Positions 9,676 through 18,050 of a stretch of 64,000 nucleotides of DNA are shown here, in pieces. The stretch covers positions 46,217-110,216 of the forward strand of contig JAJZQI010000010.1 in NCBI GenBank assembly GCA_021851875.1, given 5' to 3'. The notes beneath the pieces are model-generated. The model saw nothing but the letters and a program-made list of their open reading frames with translations. It searched no databases and was not told the origin of the DNA. Numbering within the stretch: position 1 is the stretch's first letter; each line of letters opens with the position of its first letter. Position numbers and translations under genes: made by a program. This DNA is from Pseudomonadota bacterium (lineage in GTDB: Bacteria > Pseudomonadota > Gammaproteobacteria > Burkholderiales > JAJZQI01).

Positions 9676-10934
9676 GGCAACTCCTCGGCCGGGTGCAAGC
9701 GGCTGCCGTAGCGGCTGTAGAATGCCTTGAGCAGAAAGGGTGGTGCCAGGGTGGAGAACATGATCACCAGAATCAGCGCAGCATAGACGGTAGACGAAAT
9801 AATGTGCTGGGAAAAACCGAGCTGGGCAAAAATCAGCCCGACCTCGCCGCGCGGAATCATGGCCAGGCCGATGGCGACCTGCCCCAGGCGCTTTTCACGC
9901 ACGGCAAAACCGGACAAAAACTTGCCGACAAAAGACACCAATAAAAGCAGGCCGCTCATCTGCCAGACGAACAGGGAATGCCAGTCGATTTCACGCAGAT
10001 TCATGGACACGCCGACCATGACGAAAAATATGGGCGCAAAGGTATGAATCAGCGGCTTCACCTGATCGGCCAGGCGGCCGGCCATGGACGGATTGGCATC
10101 CATGATCTGGTTGATGCCGGAGCGAAACGGTACGCCGGCAAAGCCCTCCGGCACATGCAGTCGGAAGTGCTGCCCCATCGCCAGCCCCGCAGCGAAGGCG
10201 CCGAGAATTTCCGGCGCGCCGATCAGATGCGCCAGATAGCTCATCAGCAGCAAATGACCGACCGCCAGCGTCAGCAGAAAACCGGGCGAGGCGCTGTGGC
10301 GCTCGAAGCGGTCAATGATAAAACTGATCAGCTTGGAAAACACCGGCGCCAGCAGCATGAACAGGAACACATACAGGGCGATCTGCGCCGTTCCCAGCCA
10401 GGACATTTCGCCTGATTCGGCAAAATGGTAGAGAAAGGCCAGCACCAGCACCCCCAGCACATCGTCGATCACGGCCGCGCCGATGACGATCTGCGCTTCG
10501 TGCGTGTGGCGCTGCCGCAGTTCTGACAGCACGCGCACGGTGATACCGATGCTGGTGGCGGTGAGGGTGCCGCCGATAAAGAGGCTGGGCAGCAGGTCCA
10601 TGCCCAGGACGTAGTAGCTCACCAGAAAACCCAGCAACAGCGGCCAGGCAACGCCGGCATTGGCAACGATAAAAGGCTTGAGGCCAGTCTTGGCCATGTG
10701 ATGAATATCGGTATCCATGCCCACCTCGAACAGCAGCATGATGATGCCGCCCTGGGCCAGAAACTGCAGAGTGGCATCGGGCTCGACCCAGCCCAGCAAA
10801 GAGGGGCCCAGCACGAGGCCGGCGACGATTTCGCCGATCACCGTCGGCACGCCAAAGCGCGCCCCAACCTCGCCGAACAGGCGGGCTCCCAGAATGATGA
10901 CGGCGATGATGAGAAATCCGTGGGCGATATCCAT
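9672..10934 (-). CDS. Kef-type monovalent cation:proton antiporter (CPA2)
   Basis: A 420-aa membrane protein of the CPA2 family with about 12 hydrophobic segments. GEIVAGLVLGPSLLGWV, MLLFEVGMDTDIHHM and IVIGAAVIDDVLGVLVLAFL (with the DD pair of the ion-binding core) are visible, plus IPRGEVGLIFAQLG near the C-terminus. It lacks the cytoplasmic TrkA-N/RCK domain of KefB/C and is a minimal antiporter. Substrate (K+ or Na+) cannot be told. It is followed by tcdA (4-nt overlap) and preceded on the same strand by a closely related antiporter. Confidence 0.85.
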   Translation of the reverse strand: MDIAHGFLIIAVIILGARLFGEVGARFGVPTVIGEIVAGLVLGPSLLGWVEPDATLQFLAQGGIIMLLFEVGMDTDIHHMAKTGLKPFIVANAGVAWPLLLGFLVSYYVLGMDLLPSLFIGGTLTATSIGITVRVLSELRQRHTHEAQIVIGAAVIDDVLGVLVLAFLYHFAESGEMSWLGTAQIALYVFLFMLLAPVFSKLISFIIDRFERHSASPGFLLTLAVGHLLLMSYLAHLIGAPEILGAFAAGLAMGQHFRLHVPEGFAGVPFRSGINQIMDANPSMAGRLADQVKPLIHTFAPIFFVMVGVSMNLREIDWHSLFVWQMSGLLLLVSFVGKFLSGFAVREKRLGQVAIGLAMIPRGEVGLIFAQLGFSQHIISSTVYAALILVIMFSTLAPPFLLKAFYSRYGSRLHPAEELP

Positions 10935-10977
10935 GGCGCTATTCTACCGTCAAATCGCCCCGCCCGCCGCCTGCGGC

Positions 10978-12219
10978 TTATTTCAGGGACGGATGATCGG
11001 CATAACGGCCGTACGCCCACTTGAGGGCGAACAGCGGCAATACCGTGGTAATGGCGATCACCAGCAGGATCGAGGCATACAGTTCGGGCGAGAGGATTTT
11101 TTGCGCATAGCCGATCTGCGCAAAAATCAGCCCCACTTCGCCACGCGGAATCATGGCCAGGCCGATCAGCGTCTGGCGCAAGCGGTTCTCGGCAATGAAA
11201 AATCCGGCCGCAAGTTTGCCGAAAACAGCTACCAGCAACAGTCCGGCCGTATCCAGCCAGATGCTTGCCGAAGCGAAGTCGATTTCGCGGAAATTGATCG
11301 ACACGCCGATCATGACGAAGAACAGCGGCGTGAATGTATGAATCAGCGGCCGCATCTGCTCTTCCAGCCGATGCGACATTTCCGGCCGCGCCGCGAACAG
11401 GCGGTTCCACCCGCGCAGCAGGACGCCCTCTTTCTTGCCACCCACATTGACGTGAAAATGCTGGCTCATGGCGATACCGGCGGCAAAGCCGCCCATGATT
11501 TCCGGCGCACCGACAACATGCGCCAGCCAGCTGAACAGCATGATGAGCGACATCGCCATGGTCAGCAGCAGCCCCGGCGCGGCGCTCTTGCGATCGAAAT
11601 GGGCGATCACCGTGCCCACCCCTTTGCCCACGACGGGCGCCAGCAGCATGAACAGAAAGATATACAGCGCCACCCCGCCGATATCGGCCAGTTCGACACT
11701 GCCGGACTGGGCAAACTGATAAAGGAACGCCAGCACCAGCACGCCCAGCACATCGTCCAGCACCGCCGCGCCCAGCACAATCTGCGCCTCGTGCGAGCGG
11801 CGCTGCCCCACGTCGTCCAGCACCCGCACGGTGATGCCGATACTGGTGGCGGTCAGCGTTCCGGCAATAAACAGGCTGGGCAGCAGCCCCAGATGCAAGA
11901 CCTCATGCCCCAGCAGGTAACCGCCGCCCATCGGCAGGGCGACGCCCAGCAGCGCAACCACAATCGGCTTGCTGCCGGTGCGCGCCAAGCGGAAAATATC
12001 GGTATCCATGCCCACCTCGAACAGCAGCAGGATAATGCCGACCTCGGCCAGCGTTTTGAGCGTATCGTCCGGCGACACCCAGCCGAGGAAGGTCGGACCG
12101 ATCAGCACACCGGCGAACAGCTCTCCCAGCACGCCGGGTATGCCGAAGCGGGCAAACACTTCGGAACAGAAACGCGCCGCCAGCAGCACCACGGCCAACA
12201 ATAAAAAGAAGTCATGCAT
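10978..12219 (-). CDS. Second Kef-type cation:proton antiporter (CPA2)
   Basis: A 413-aa paralogue of the adjacent antiporter. It shares FARFGIPGVLGELFAGVLIGP, LLLFEVGMDTDIFRLARTG, IVLGAAVLDDVLGVLVLAFLYQ and LAMIPRGEVGLIFAQIGYAQ and also lacks an RCK domain. The ATG at 12219 (MHDFFLLLAVVLLAARF) opens on the first membrane helix; an upstream in-frame start would add 23 polar residues that overlap tatD and is rejected. The two genes are 43 nt apart, which points to an old tandem duplication. Confidence 0.85.
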   Translation of the reverse strand: MHDFFLLLAVVLLAARFCSEVFARFGIPGVLGELFAGVLIGPTFLGWVSPDDTLKTLAEVGIILLLFEVGMDTDIFRLARTGSKPIVVALLGVALPMGGGYLLGHEVLHLGLLPSLFIAGTLTATSIGITVRVLDDVGQRRSHEAQIVLGAAVLDDVLGVLVLAFLYQFAQSGSVELADIGGVALYIFLFMLLAPVVGKGVGTVIAHFDRKSAAPGLLLTMAMSLIMLFSWLAHVVGAPEIMGGFAAGIAMSQHFHVNVGGKKEGVLLRGWNRLFAARPEMSHRLEEQMRPLIHTFTPLFFVMIGVSINFREIDFASASIWLDTAGLLLVAVFGKLAAGFFIAENRLRQTLIGLAMIPRGEVGLIFAQIGYAQKILSPELYASILLVIAITTVLPLFALKWAYGRYADHPSLK

Positions 12220-12235
12220 AACAGAGCCTAACAGG

Positions 12236-13018
12236 TTAATGCCGCAAGCGCGGCAGCACATCCAGGGCATTTTTGCCGGTTGCGGCAATCAATACCGTCA
12301 CATCCATGTCGCGCAGCAAGGCCAGACTTTGCGCCACCTCCGCCACCTTGCCCGGTTCGTTGCGTTGCCCGCGCATGGACACCGGCGGAATATCCGGCGC
12401 GTCCGTCTCCAGCACGATTGACTCCAGCGGCAGACTGGCAGCCAATCGCTGCAGATTCAGCGCGCGCGGATAAGTCATGGCGCCGCCGAAACCCAGCTTG
12501 AAACCCAGTTTAATGAATTCCCCGGCCTGTTGCGGACTGCCGTTGAAGGCATGGGCAATACCGCCCCGCACGCGAATGCGCCGCAAATGCTTGAGGATCT
12601 GGTCCTGCGCCCGGCGGATATGGAGGATCACCGGCAAATCGAATTCGCGCGCCAGCTTCAGTTGTTCGACAAAGAACTGCTCCTGCCGGGCGGAATCCAG
12701 CCCGGCCGCAAAGCCGTCCAGACCGATTTCGCCCACCGCCACCACCTGCTCATCGTCCAGCCGCTGCCGCAACAGCAGCAGATCTTCATCCCGATGACGC
12801 TCAATATACAGAGGATGCAGACCGTAAGCGGGCGCACACTCCGGATAGGCTCGACAGACCGTTTCCATACTCTCGAACAGGGCTGATTCGACCGCCGGAA
12901 CCACCATCATGGCTACGCCGGCTTGCCGCGCCCTGGCCACGACCGCATCTCGATCCGGCGCAAACTCTGCCGCATCGAGATGACAATGGGTATCGATCAG
13001 TAGGAGATGCTCTTCCAC
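12236..13018 (-). CDS. TatD-family metal-dependent DNase
   Basis: A 260-aa TIM-barrel metallo-hydrolase of the TatD/YcfH/YjjV group, 3'-5' exonucleases with two divalent metals. The N-terminal IDTHCHLD (HxH), GEIGLDGFAAG, ILHIRRA, GGIAHAFNGS and ETDAPDIPP motifs are intact. The GTG at 13018 is the likely start and overlaps the DsrE-like gene by 22 nt, which implies translational coupling. Which E. coli member it is orthologous to cannot be settled by eye (YjjV seems closest), so no symbol is given. Confidence 0.85.
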   Translation of the reverse strand: MEEHLLLIDTHCHLDAAEFAPDRDAVVARARQAGVAMMVVPAVESALFESMETVCRAYPECAPAYGLHPLYIERHRDEDLLLLRQRLDDEQVVAVGEIGLDGFAAGLDSARQEQFFVEQLKLAREFDLPVILHIRRAQDQILKHLRRIRVRGGIAHAFNGSPQQAGEFIKLGFKLGFGGAMTYPRALNLQRLAASLPLESIVLETDAPDIPPVSMRGQRNEPGKVAEVAQSLALLRDMDVTVLIAATGKNALDVLPRLRH

Positions 13019-13374
13019 TCGTCATCCAGCACGCGGCTCATATAGGCCGCACCGCCGGCCACTCCGGTCAGTTCGGAAATCATGTTATCGCGCGTCACGC
13101 CATTGGCATCCAGCGCCCCGCCACAGGCGTAAAACTTTACGCCCGCTTCGGCTGCATCCTGCATGAAGCTGTAGACCGATTTTTCCTTGTTCTCGGACGG
13201 ATAAATCGACTCGGCCACCCCTTGTTTCAGCAGACGGCAAGCCCGGCTGGCGAAATAAATTTCCACTTCCACATCCATGGCAGCCGCGGCGGCGGCCTGA
13301 AAAAACGGCGTACCGCACAGGTGCGGGTGATCCGGATCAATTGTCAGCAACATCATTACCAGCTTGTCGGCCAT
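12997..13374 (-). CDS. DsrE/DsrF-like family protein
   Basis: A small cytoplasmic protein of 125 aa with the DsrE fold: MLLTIDPDHPHLCGTPFFQAAAAAAMDVEVEIYF at the N-terminus, GVAESIY and GVKFYACGGALDANGV near the C-terminus. The cysteine in YACGGA sits where DsrE-type sulfur carriers have theirs, but no sulfur-relay partner is adjacent. The ATG at 13374 is chosen because AGGA lies 5 nt upstream; a second ATG one codon earlier is possible. A longer ORF start (13461) is rejected. It is translationally coupled to the TatD gene. Confidence 0.75.
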   Translation of the reverse strand: MADKLVMMLLTIDPDHPHLCGTPFFQAAAAAAMDVEVEIYFASRACRLLKQGVAESIYPSENKEKSVYSFMQDAAEAGVKFYACGGALDANGVTRDNMISELTGVAGGAAYMSRVLDDEWKSISY

Positions 13375-13393
13375 CATTATCCTTTCATGCAAA

Positions 13394-14437
13394 TTATTTA
13401 CCGTACTCGGCCTGCAAGCCCTGCAACACCTTGCGCACCGGGGCCGGTATGGCGGCATCAAGCGAATCTTTCAACGCCAGCCATACGCCGACGGACTCCC
13501 CCAATGATAGCGGCATCCGTTCCAGTCGCAAAACATGCGGCACGGCCAGCAACCGGAAGTGGCTGAAAGTGTGCACCAACTGCGGCTGCATCTCACTGCC
13601 GACGGGCGCACTGCCGAACTGCTGCGCGCACCAGACGGGCATTGCCTCGGCCGGCATCGCCGGAAAACCGAACAAGCCCGGCCAAATGCCGCTGGGCGGC
13701 CGGCGTTCGAGAAAAACATGCCCGTCCGCCACAGCCACCAGCCAGTCAGCCTGCCGTTGCGGCAACACCTTGGCCGGCCGCGGCTGGGGCAAGGCCTTGA
13801 CGCGGTCAGTCTGATACGCCACGCAATCCTGCGCCAGCGGGCAACGCTGACAGGCCACCCTGGAGCGCGTGCACACTGTCGCGCCCAGATCCATCAATCC
13901 CTGGGTATAGGCAGCGGCATCACGGCCCGGCATGTGCTGCTCCGCCAGCCGCCATAACTGCTGCTCGACCGGCTTCAGCCCGGGGTACCCATCGATGCCG
14001 AAATAGCGGCAGAACACCCGTTTGACGTTGCCGTCCATGATCGGCTGGGCAGCGAAACCGGCAAAGGAGCTGATGGCTGCGGCAGTGGAACGGCCGATGC
14101 CGCGCAGCGACATCAGACCTGTCATATCGCGCGGGAACACCCCCTGGAAATCCGTCATGATTTGCTGCGCCGCCGCCCGCAGATTACGCGCACGGCTGTA
14201 ATAACCGAGCCCGCTCCAGTAAGTGAGCACTTCCTGCTCGGCCGCTTCGGCCAGTGCCGCCACATTGGGAAAACGCTGCATAAAACGCTCGTAATAACCC
14301 AGTACGGTGCTAACCTGCGTCTGCTGCAGCATGATTTCCGACACCCAGATGCGGTAGGGATCAGCGGTGTTCTGCCACGGCAGATCGTGCCGGCCATACT
14401 TTTTCTGCCATTGCACCAGACGTTCGGCGAAGGTCAT
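13394..14437 (-). CDS. mutY: Adenine DNA glycosylase MutY
   Basis: Base-excision repair enzyme that removes adenine mispaired with 8-oxoguanine. The catalytic Glu34 is in WVSEIMLQQTQV, the helix-hairpin-helix is LRGIGRSTAAAI (111-122), and Asp135 is in IMDGNVKRV. The [4Fe-4S] ligands are Cys189, 196, 199 and 205 (C-x6-C-x2-C-x5-C). The C-terminal third is the NUDT1-like oxoG-recognition domain (FLERRPPSGIWPGLFGFP). Length 347 aa is normal. The start overlaps the stop of clsB by 4 nt. Confidence 0.96.
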   Translation of the reverse strand: MTFAERLVQWQKKYGRHDLPWQNTADPYRIWVSEIMLQQTQVSTVLGYYERFMQRFPNVAALAEAAEQEVLTYWSGLGYYSRARNLRAAAQQIMTDFQGVFPRDMTGLMSLRGIGRSTAAAISSFAGFAAQPIMDGNVKRVFCRYFGIDGYPGLKPVEQQLWRLAEQHMPGRDAAAYTQGLMDLGATVCTRSRVACQRCPLAQDCVAYQTDRVKALPQPRPAKVLPQRQADWLVAVADGHVFLERRPPSGIWPGLFGFPAMPAEAMPVWCAQQFGSAPVGSEMQPQLVHTFSHFRLLAVPHVLRLERMPLSLGESVGVWLALKDSLDAAIPAPVRKVLQGLQAEYGK

Positions 14438-15612
14438 TTTTCACCGTTCCTGCGGCCGGTTTCAAACGAGAAGCCGGCCAGCGCCGAAAAGGCGCGCACG
14501 CCGACCAGGGCCAGCCAGGTCAAAAGACGCATGCGCCAGGACAAACCCTGCCAGCGTTCCGCGCTGATACTGTGTGCGCCGATCTCGATCGCCCGCTCCA
14601 GGCTGCGTTTCAATGCAGCGGCAAAATCCTCGTCACGCACCACCACATTGGCCTCGCGCGCCAGCATCAGGCTGAAGGGATCAATGTTGGAAGACCCCAC
14701 CGTCGCCCAGCCGCCGTCAATCACCGCCACTTTGGCATGCAGAAAGCTGCGGTGATACTCGATGATTTCCACACCGTTTTTGAGGAAGTTGCGATACAGC
14801 GCCCGCGAGGCATAGTGCAGCATCCAGTACTCCACCCGCCCCTGCAACAACAGCCGGACTTTTACCCCGCGCTGCGCCGCCTGAACCAGGGCATGGCGGA
14901 ACTGCCGGCCGGGCAGAAAATAGGCGTTGGCGATGAGAATCTCGTCCTTGGCTTCACGGATCGCCTCCAGGTAGGCATTTTCAATGTCGCGCCGGTGACC
15001 GATGTTGTCCCGCACCGCAAAAGCCGCCGTGACGCCGGGCAGATGGGCCGGGGCCGGCAAATCAACCCGGTCGCGTATCAGCTTGTGCTGGCCGTGCGTC
15101 CAGGCCACCACCGACCAGACATGACGGGCGGATGCCCGCATGATGGCCACCAGCGGTCCGCTGACCTGCACGGCATAATCAAAGCGGGGCGGCGTGTGGC
15201 CGGGCGTGTCGAGGTCATCGATGATATTGATGCCGCCGACAAAACCGGTCTGACCGTCCACCACCACCAGCTTGCGGTGCAGCCGGCGCAAGCGCTGGCG
15301 CTTGAAGGTCCAGGGGCTGATCTGCGGCCGGTAAACCAGAAAATGCACGCCCGCCTCTTCCAGTTGTTGCCGCAAGCCGGCATGGAAATCATGCGCGCCG
15401 AAACCGTCCACCAGCACATGCACCGCCACGCCGCGGCGCGCAGCCGCCACCAGCGCCTCCGTCACGGCGATGCCAGTCGCATCGTGTTGGTAGATATAGG
15501 TTTCCAGGTAGATTTCACTGCGCGCGGCGGCCATTTCACGCAGCAAGGCAGGAAAATAATCGTCCCCGCTTACCAGCAAGGTCAGACGGTTGCCCGGCAC
15601 AAAATGAATCAT
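14434..15612 (-). CDS. clsB: Cardiolipin synthase B-type phospholipase D protein
   Basis: A 392-aa protein with two PLD HKD motifs: LHRKLVVVDGQTGFVGG in the first half and LHAKVAVIDGGWATVGSSNID in the second. It makes phospholipid transphosphatidylation products such as cardiolipin at the inner membrane. It lacks the two N-terminal membrane spans of ClsA and fits ClsB/YbhO. Its ATG overlaps the stop of the endonuclease/phosphatase gene by 4 nt; the same ybhP-clsB pairing occurs in E. coli, supporting the call. Confidence 0.88.
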   Translation of the reverse strand: MIHFVPGNRLTLLVSGDDYFPALLREMAAARSEIYLETYIYQHDATGIAVTEALVAAARRGVAVHVLVDGFGAHDFHAGLRQQLEEAGVHFLVYRPQISPWTFKRQRLRRLHRKLVVVDGQTGFVGGINIIDDLDTPGHTPPRFDYAVQVSGPLVAIMRASARHVWSVVAWTHGQHKLIRDRVDLPAPAHLPGVTAAFAVRDNIGHRRDIENAYLEAIREAKDEILIANAYFLPGRQFRHALVQAAQRGVKVRLLLQGRVEYWMLHYASRALYRNFLKNGVEIIEYHRSFLHAKVAVIDGGWATVGSSNIDPFSLMLAREANVVVRDEDFAAALKRSLERAIEIGAHSISAERWQGLSWRMRLLTWLALVGVRAFSALAGFSFETGRRNGEK

Positions 15613-16361
15613 GCGCGAACCAGCGTGGCCGCCAGCGCGGCGTGGTCGGAAATCTTGCTCCAGGGGCGGCCGAAATGCACATCGGCCTGCTTGATCTGGA
15701 AACCGCGCACGTAGATGCGATCCAGCGGCAACAGCGGCATGGCAACGGGGAAGCTTTTGGCCCGGCGGCCATGCGCCATCATGAAGGCGTCGCGCACCTC
15801 CAGCGCCTCGCAGATATACCCCTCCGCCTCGGCCTGCCAGTCATTGAAATCGCCGGCGATGATCAGCGGATGCTCGGGCGGCACGGTCGCGCCGATGTGT
15901 TCGCGTACCGCCGCGTATTGCTTGCGGCGTCCGGCGGCGAACAACCCCAGGTGGACGTTGATGCAATGCAGCGGCACATCCCAGCCGGGGATCTGCACTT
16001 CGCAGTGCAGCAAACCGCGGCTTTCAAAACGGTGGGCGGAGATATCGCGGTTCTCCCAGCGGGAGATGGGAAAGCGGCTCAGCACCGCGTTGCCATGATG
16101 GCCCTCTTCATATATGGCATTCATGCCGTAAGCGGCATTGCCCCAATGCGCCTCTGCCAGAAACTCGTGCTGCGGCATGGCGGGCCAGTTGTGGAAGCGG
16201 TGCGAATGGCGCCTGTGCCCCCCTACCACTTCCTGCAGAAACGCCACATCGGCATGCAGCCCGCGCAGCAGCTCGCGCAGCTCGTGAATCATCACGCGCC
16301 GGTTGAACTGGGAAAAGCCTTTGTGGATGTTATAGGTAACGACGTGCAGCGTACGGTTCAT
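15609..16361 (-). CDS. YbhP-like endonuclease/exonuclease/phosphatase family protein
   Basis: A 250-aa EEP-superfamily metal-dependent hydrolase. Markers are VVTYNIHKGFSQFN at the start, DVAFLQEVVGG, NVHLGLFAAGRRKQ, IIAGDFNDWQ and the final SDHAALAATL. The substrate is unknown. The ATG at 16361 opens on the conserved fold; a longer start (16415) adds 18 unrelated residues. It is coupled by a 4-nt overlap to clsB, which suggests a role with membrane lipids, as inferred for E. coli ybhP-clsB. Confidence 0.85.
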   Translation of the reverse strand: MNRTLHVVTYNIHKGFSQFNRRVMIHELRELLRGLHADVAFLQEVVGGHRRHSHRFHNWPAMPQHEFLAEAHWGNAAYGMNAIYEEGHHGNAVLSRFPISRWENRDISAHRFESRGLLHCEVQIPGWDVPLHCINVHLGLFAAGRRKQYAAVREHIGATVPPEHPLIIAGDFNDWQAEAEGYICEALEVRDAFMMAHGRRAKSFPVAMPLLPLDRIYVRGFQIKQADVHFGRPWSKISDHAALAATLVRA

Positions 16362-16383
16362 GCAGCCGATTGTACGTGACGGC

Positions 16384-17481
16384 TTATGAAACTTCCAGCA
16401 TCCGTTCCAGCGCAATCCTGGCCAGTTCGGCCTCGTGTGGCGGCACGCTGATGCGGTTGACCACGTTACCCTCGACCAGATTTTCCAGCGTCCAGGCGAG
16501 GTGCTGCGGGTCGATGCGTGCCATGGTGGAACACATGCACACGGTGGGTGCCATGAACTGGATGATCTTGCCCTGCTCCTTGAAGCGCTTGGCCAGGCGG
16601 TTGACCAGATTCAGTTCGGTGCCGACCAGCCAGCGGGTGTTGGCCGGCGCCGCCTCGATGGTCTTGATGATGTATTCGGTGGAGCCGACATAGTCGGACA
16701 ACTGGCACACCTCGAAACTGTTTTCCGGGTGCGAAATGACAAAGCCGTCCGGGTGCTCGTTGCGAAAACGCAGGATATGCTGCGGCTGAAACATCTGGTG
16801 TACCGAGCAGTAGCCCTTCCACAAAATGATCCTGGCCTGTTTGATCTGCTCGGGCGTGAGGCCGCCCATCGGCAGATCGTAGTCCCACACCGCCATCTCG
16901 TCGAGCGGCACCCCCATCTTGAAGGAAGAGTAGCGGCCCAGATGCTGGTCGGGGAAAAACAGGACTTTTTCGCGCCGCCCCCAGGCCCAGGCGAGAATCT
17001 TCTGCGCGTTGGACGAGGTGCAGACAATGCCGCCATGCTCGCCGCAGAAGGCCTTCAGGTCGGCGGCGGAATTGATGTAGGTAACCGGCGTGATGCTTTC
17101 ATCCGGGTCGAGCACCGTGGACAGCTCGCGCCAGGCGCGCTCCACCTTGGCCAGATTGGCCATGTCGGCCATGGAACAACCGGCCGCCAGATCGGGCAGG
17201 ATCGACACCTGATCGGGGCGCGACAGAATATCCGCCACCTCGGCCATGAAATGCACGCCGCAGAACACGATGTATTCGGCTTCGGATTCGGCGGCAAGGC
17301 GCGACAACTTGAGCGAATCGCCGGTGAAATCGGCGTGCTGAATCACTTCATCACGCTGGTAATGGTGCCCCAGAATCACTACCCGTTTACCCAGCCTGGC
17401 CTTGGCCGCGACAATGCGCTCCTGGCACGCCTCGTCGGCTTGCTGGCTGAAACGGTCAAATGAAATTGCCTGGGTCTGCAT
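16384..17481 (-). CDS. nadA: Quinolinate synthase A
   Basis: Iron-sulfur enzyme that condenses iminoaspartate with dihydroxyacetone phosphate to form quinolinate in de novo NAD synthesis. Conserved parts are ILGHHYQRDEVIQHADFTGDS, FCGVHFMAEVADIL (first cluster Cys), CTSSNAQK (second), SHPENSFEVC and CMCSTMARIDP (third). The ATG at 17481 is used, giving 365 aa; the preceding GTG codon (17484) is possible. nadB and nadC are not adjacent. Confidence 0.96.
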   Translation of the reverse strand: MQTQAISFDRFSQQADEACQERIVAAKARLGKRVVILGHHYQRDEVIQHADFTGDSLKLSRLAAESEAEYIVFCGVHFMAEVADILSRPDQVSILPDLAAGCSMADMANLAKVERAWRELSTVLDPDESITPVTYINSAADLKAFCGEHGGIVCTSSNAQKILAWAWGRREKVLFFPDQHLGRYSSFKMGVPLDEMAVWDYDLPMGGLTPEQIKQARIILWKGYCSVHQMFQPQHILRFRNEHPDGFVISHPENSFEVCQLSDYVGSTEYIIKTIEAAPANTRWLVGTELNLVNRLAKRFKEQGKIIQFMAPTVCMCSTMARIDPQHLAWTLENLVEGNVVNRISVPPHEAELARIALERMLEVS

Positions 17482-17586
17482 CACGCTGATTCCACACCGA
17501 TTGGAAAATTAGAGGCCGCTAACATTACCAGATTATGACGAGAAAAATCCAGTAGTGAAGCGAAATTAAATATCTGAATTTTGATA

Positions 17587-18036
17587 TTAGACAGTTTTAC
17601 CGATCTTTGCCGCCAACATCCTGATGGCGTCGGCATTACTGGGGGAGAACACTTTTTCCGCTGCCTGCTGCCACGGCAGCCAGACCGAGTCGACATGCTC
17701 GCGCGGCGACAAAACCGGTGAAACGGGAGTAGAAAGGCGCAAGCCGAACCAGTGCTCGGTATTGCGGGTGACGCCGGGCGCATAACGATGACGCCAGTGC
17801 GGGTAGATTTCGTATTCAATGCTGTGCTGCCAGTCGCTCAGCACATGGTCGGCGGCGATGATGCCGGTTTCCTCCTGCACCTCGCGCCCTGCTGTTTGCA
17901 GCAGCGACTCACCCCCGTCCTGGCTGCCGGTGACCGACTGCCAGAATCCCTGGTGATCCGCCCGCTCGATCAGCAACACCTCGCCGGCGGCTGTGTAAAT
18001 CACCACCAGTACGGAAACAGGGCGTTTGTATGACAC
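17587..18036 (-). CDS. nudB: Dihydroneopterin triphosphate diphosphatase
   Basis: Nudix hydrolase for the second step of folate biosynthesis. The Nudix box GSQDGGESLLQTAGREVQEETG is read around residues 37-58, with the WRHRYAPGVTRNTEHWFGL segment typical of NudB/NtpA. It is 149 aa and starts at GTG 18036. It follows aspS by 14 nt on the same strand, the same order as in E. coli, so co-transcription with aspS is likely. Confidence 0.93.
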   Translation of the reverse strand: MSYKRPVSVLVVIYTAAGEVLLIERADHQGFWQSVTGSQDGGESLLQTAGREVQEETGIIAADHVLSDWQHSIEYEIYPHWRHRYAPGVTRNTEHWFGLRLSTPVSPVLSPREHVDSVWLPWQQAAEKVFSPSNADAIRMLAAKIGKTV

Positions 18037-18050
18037 GCCCTCAATCCTTG

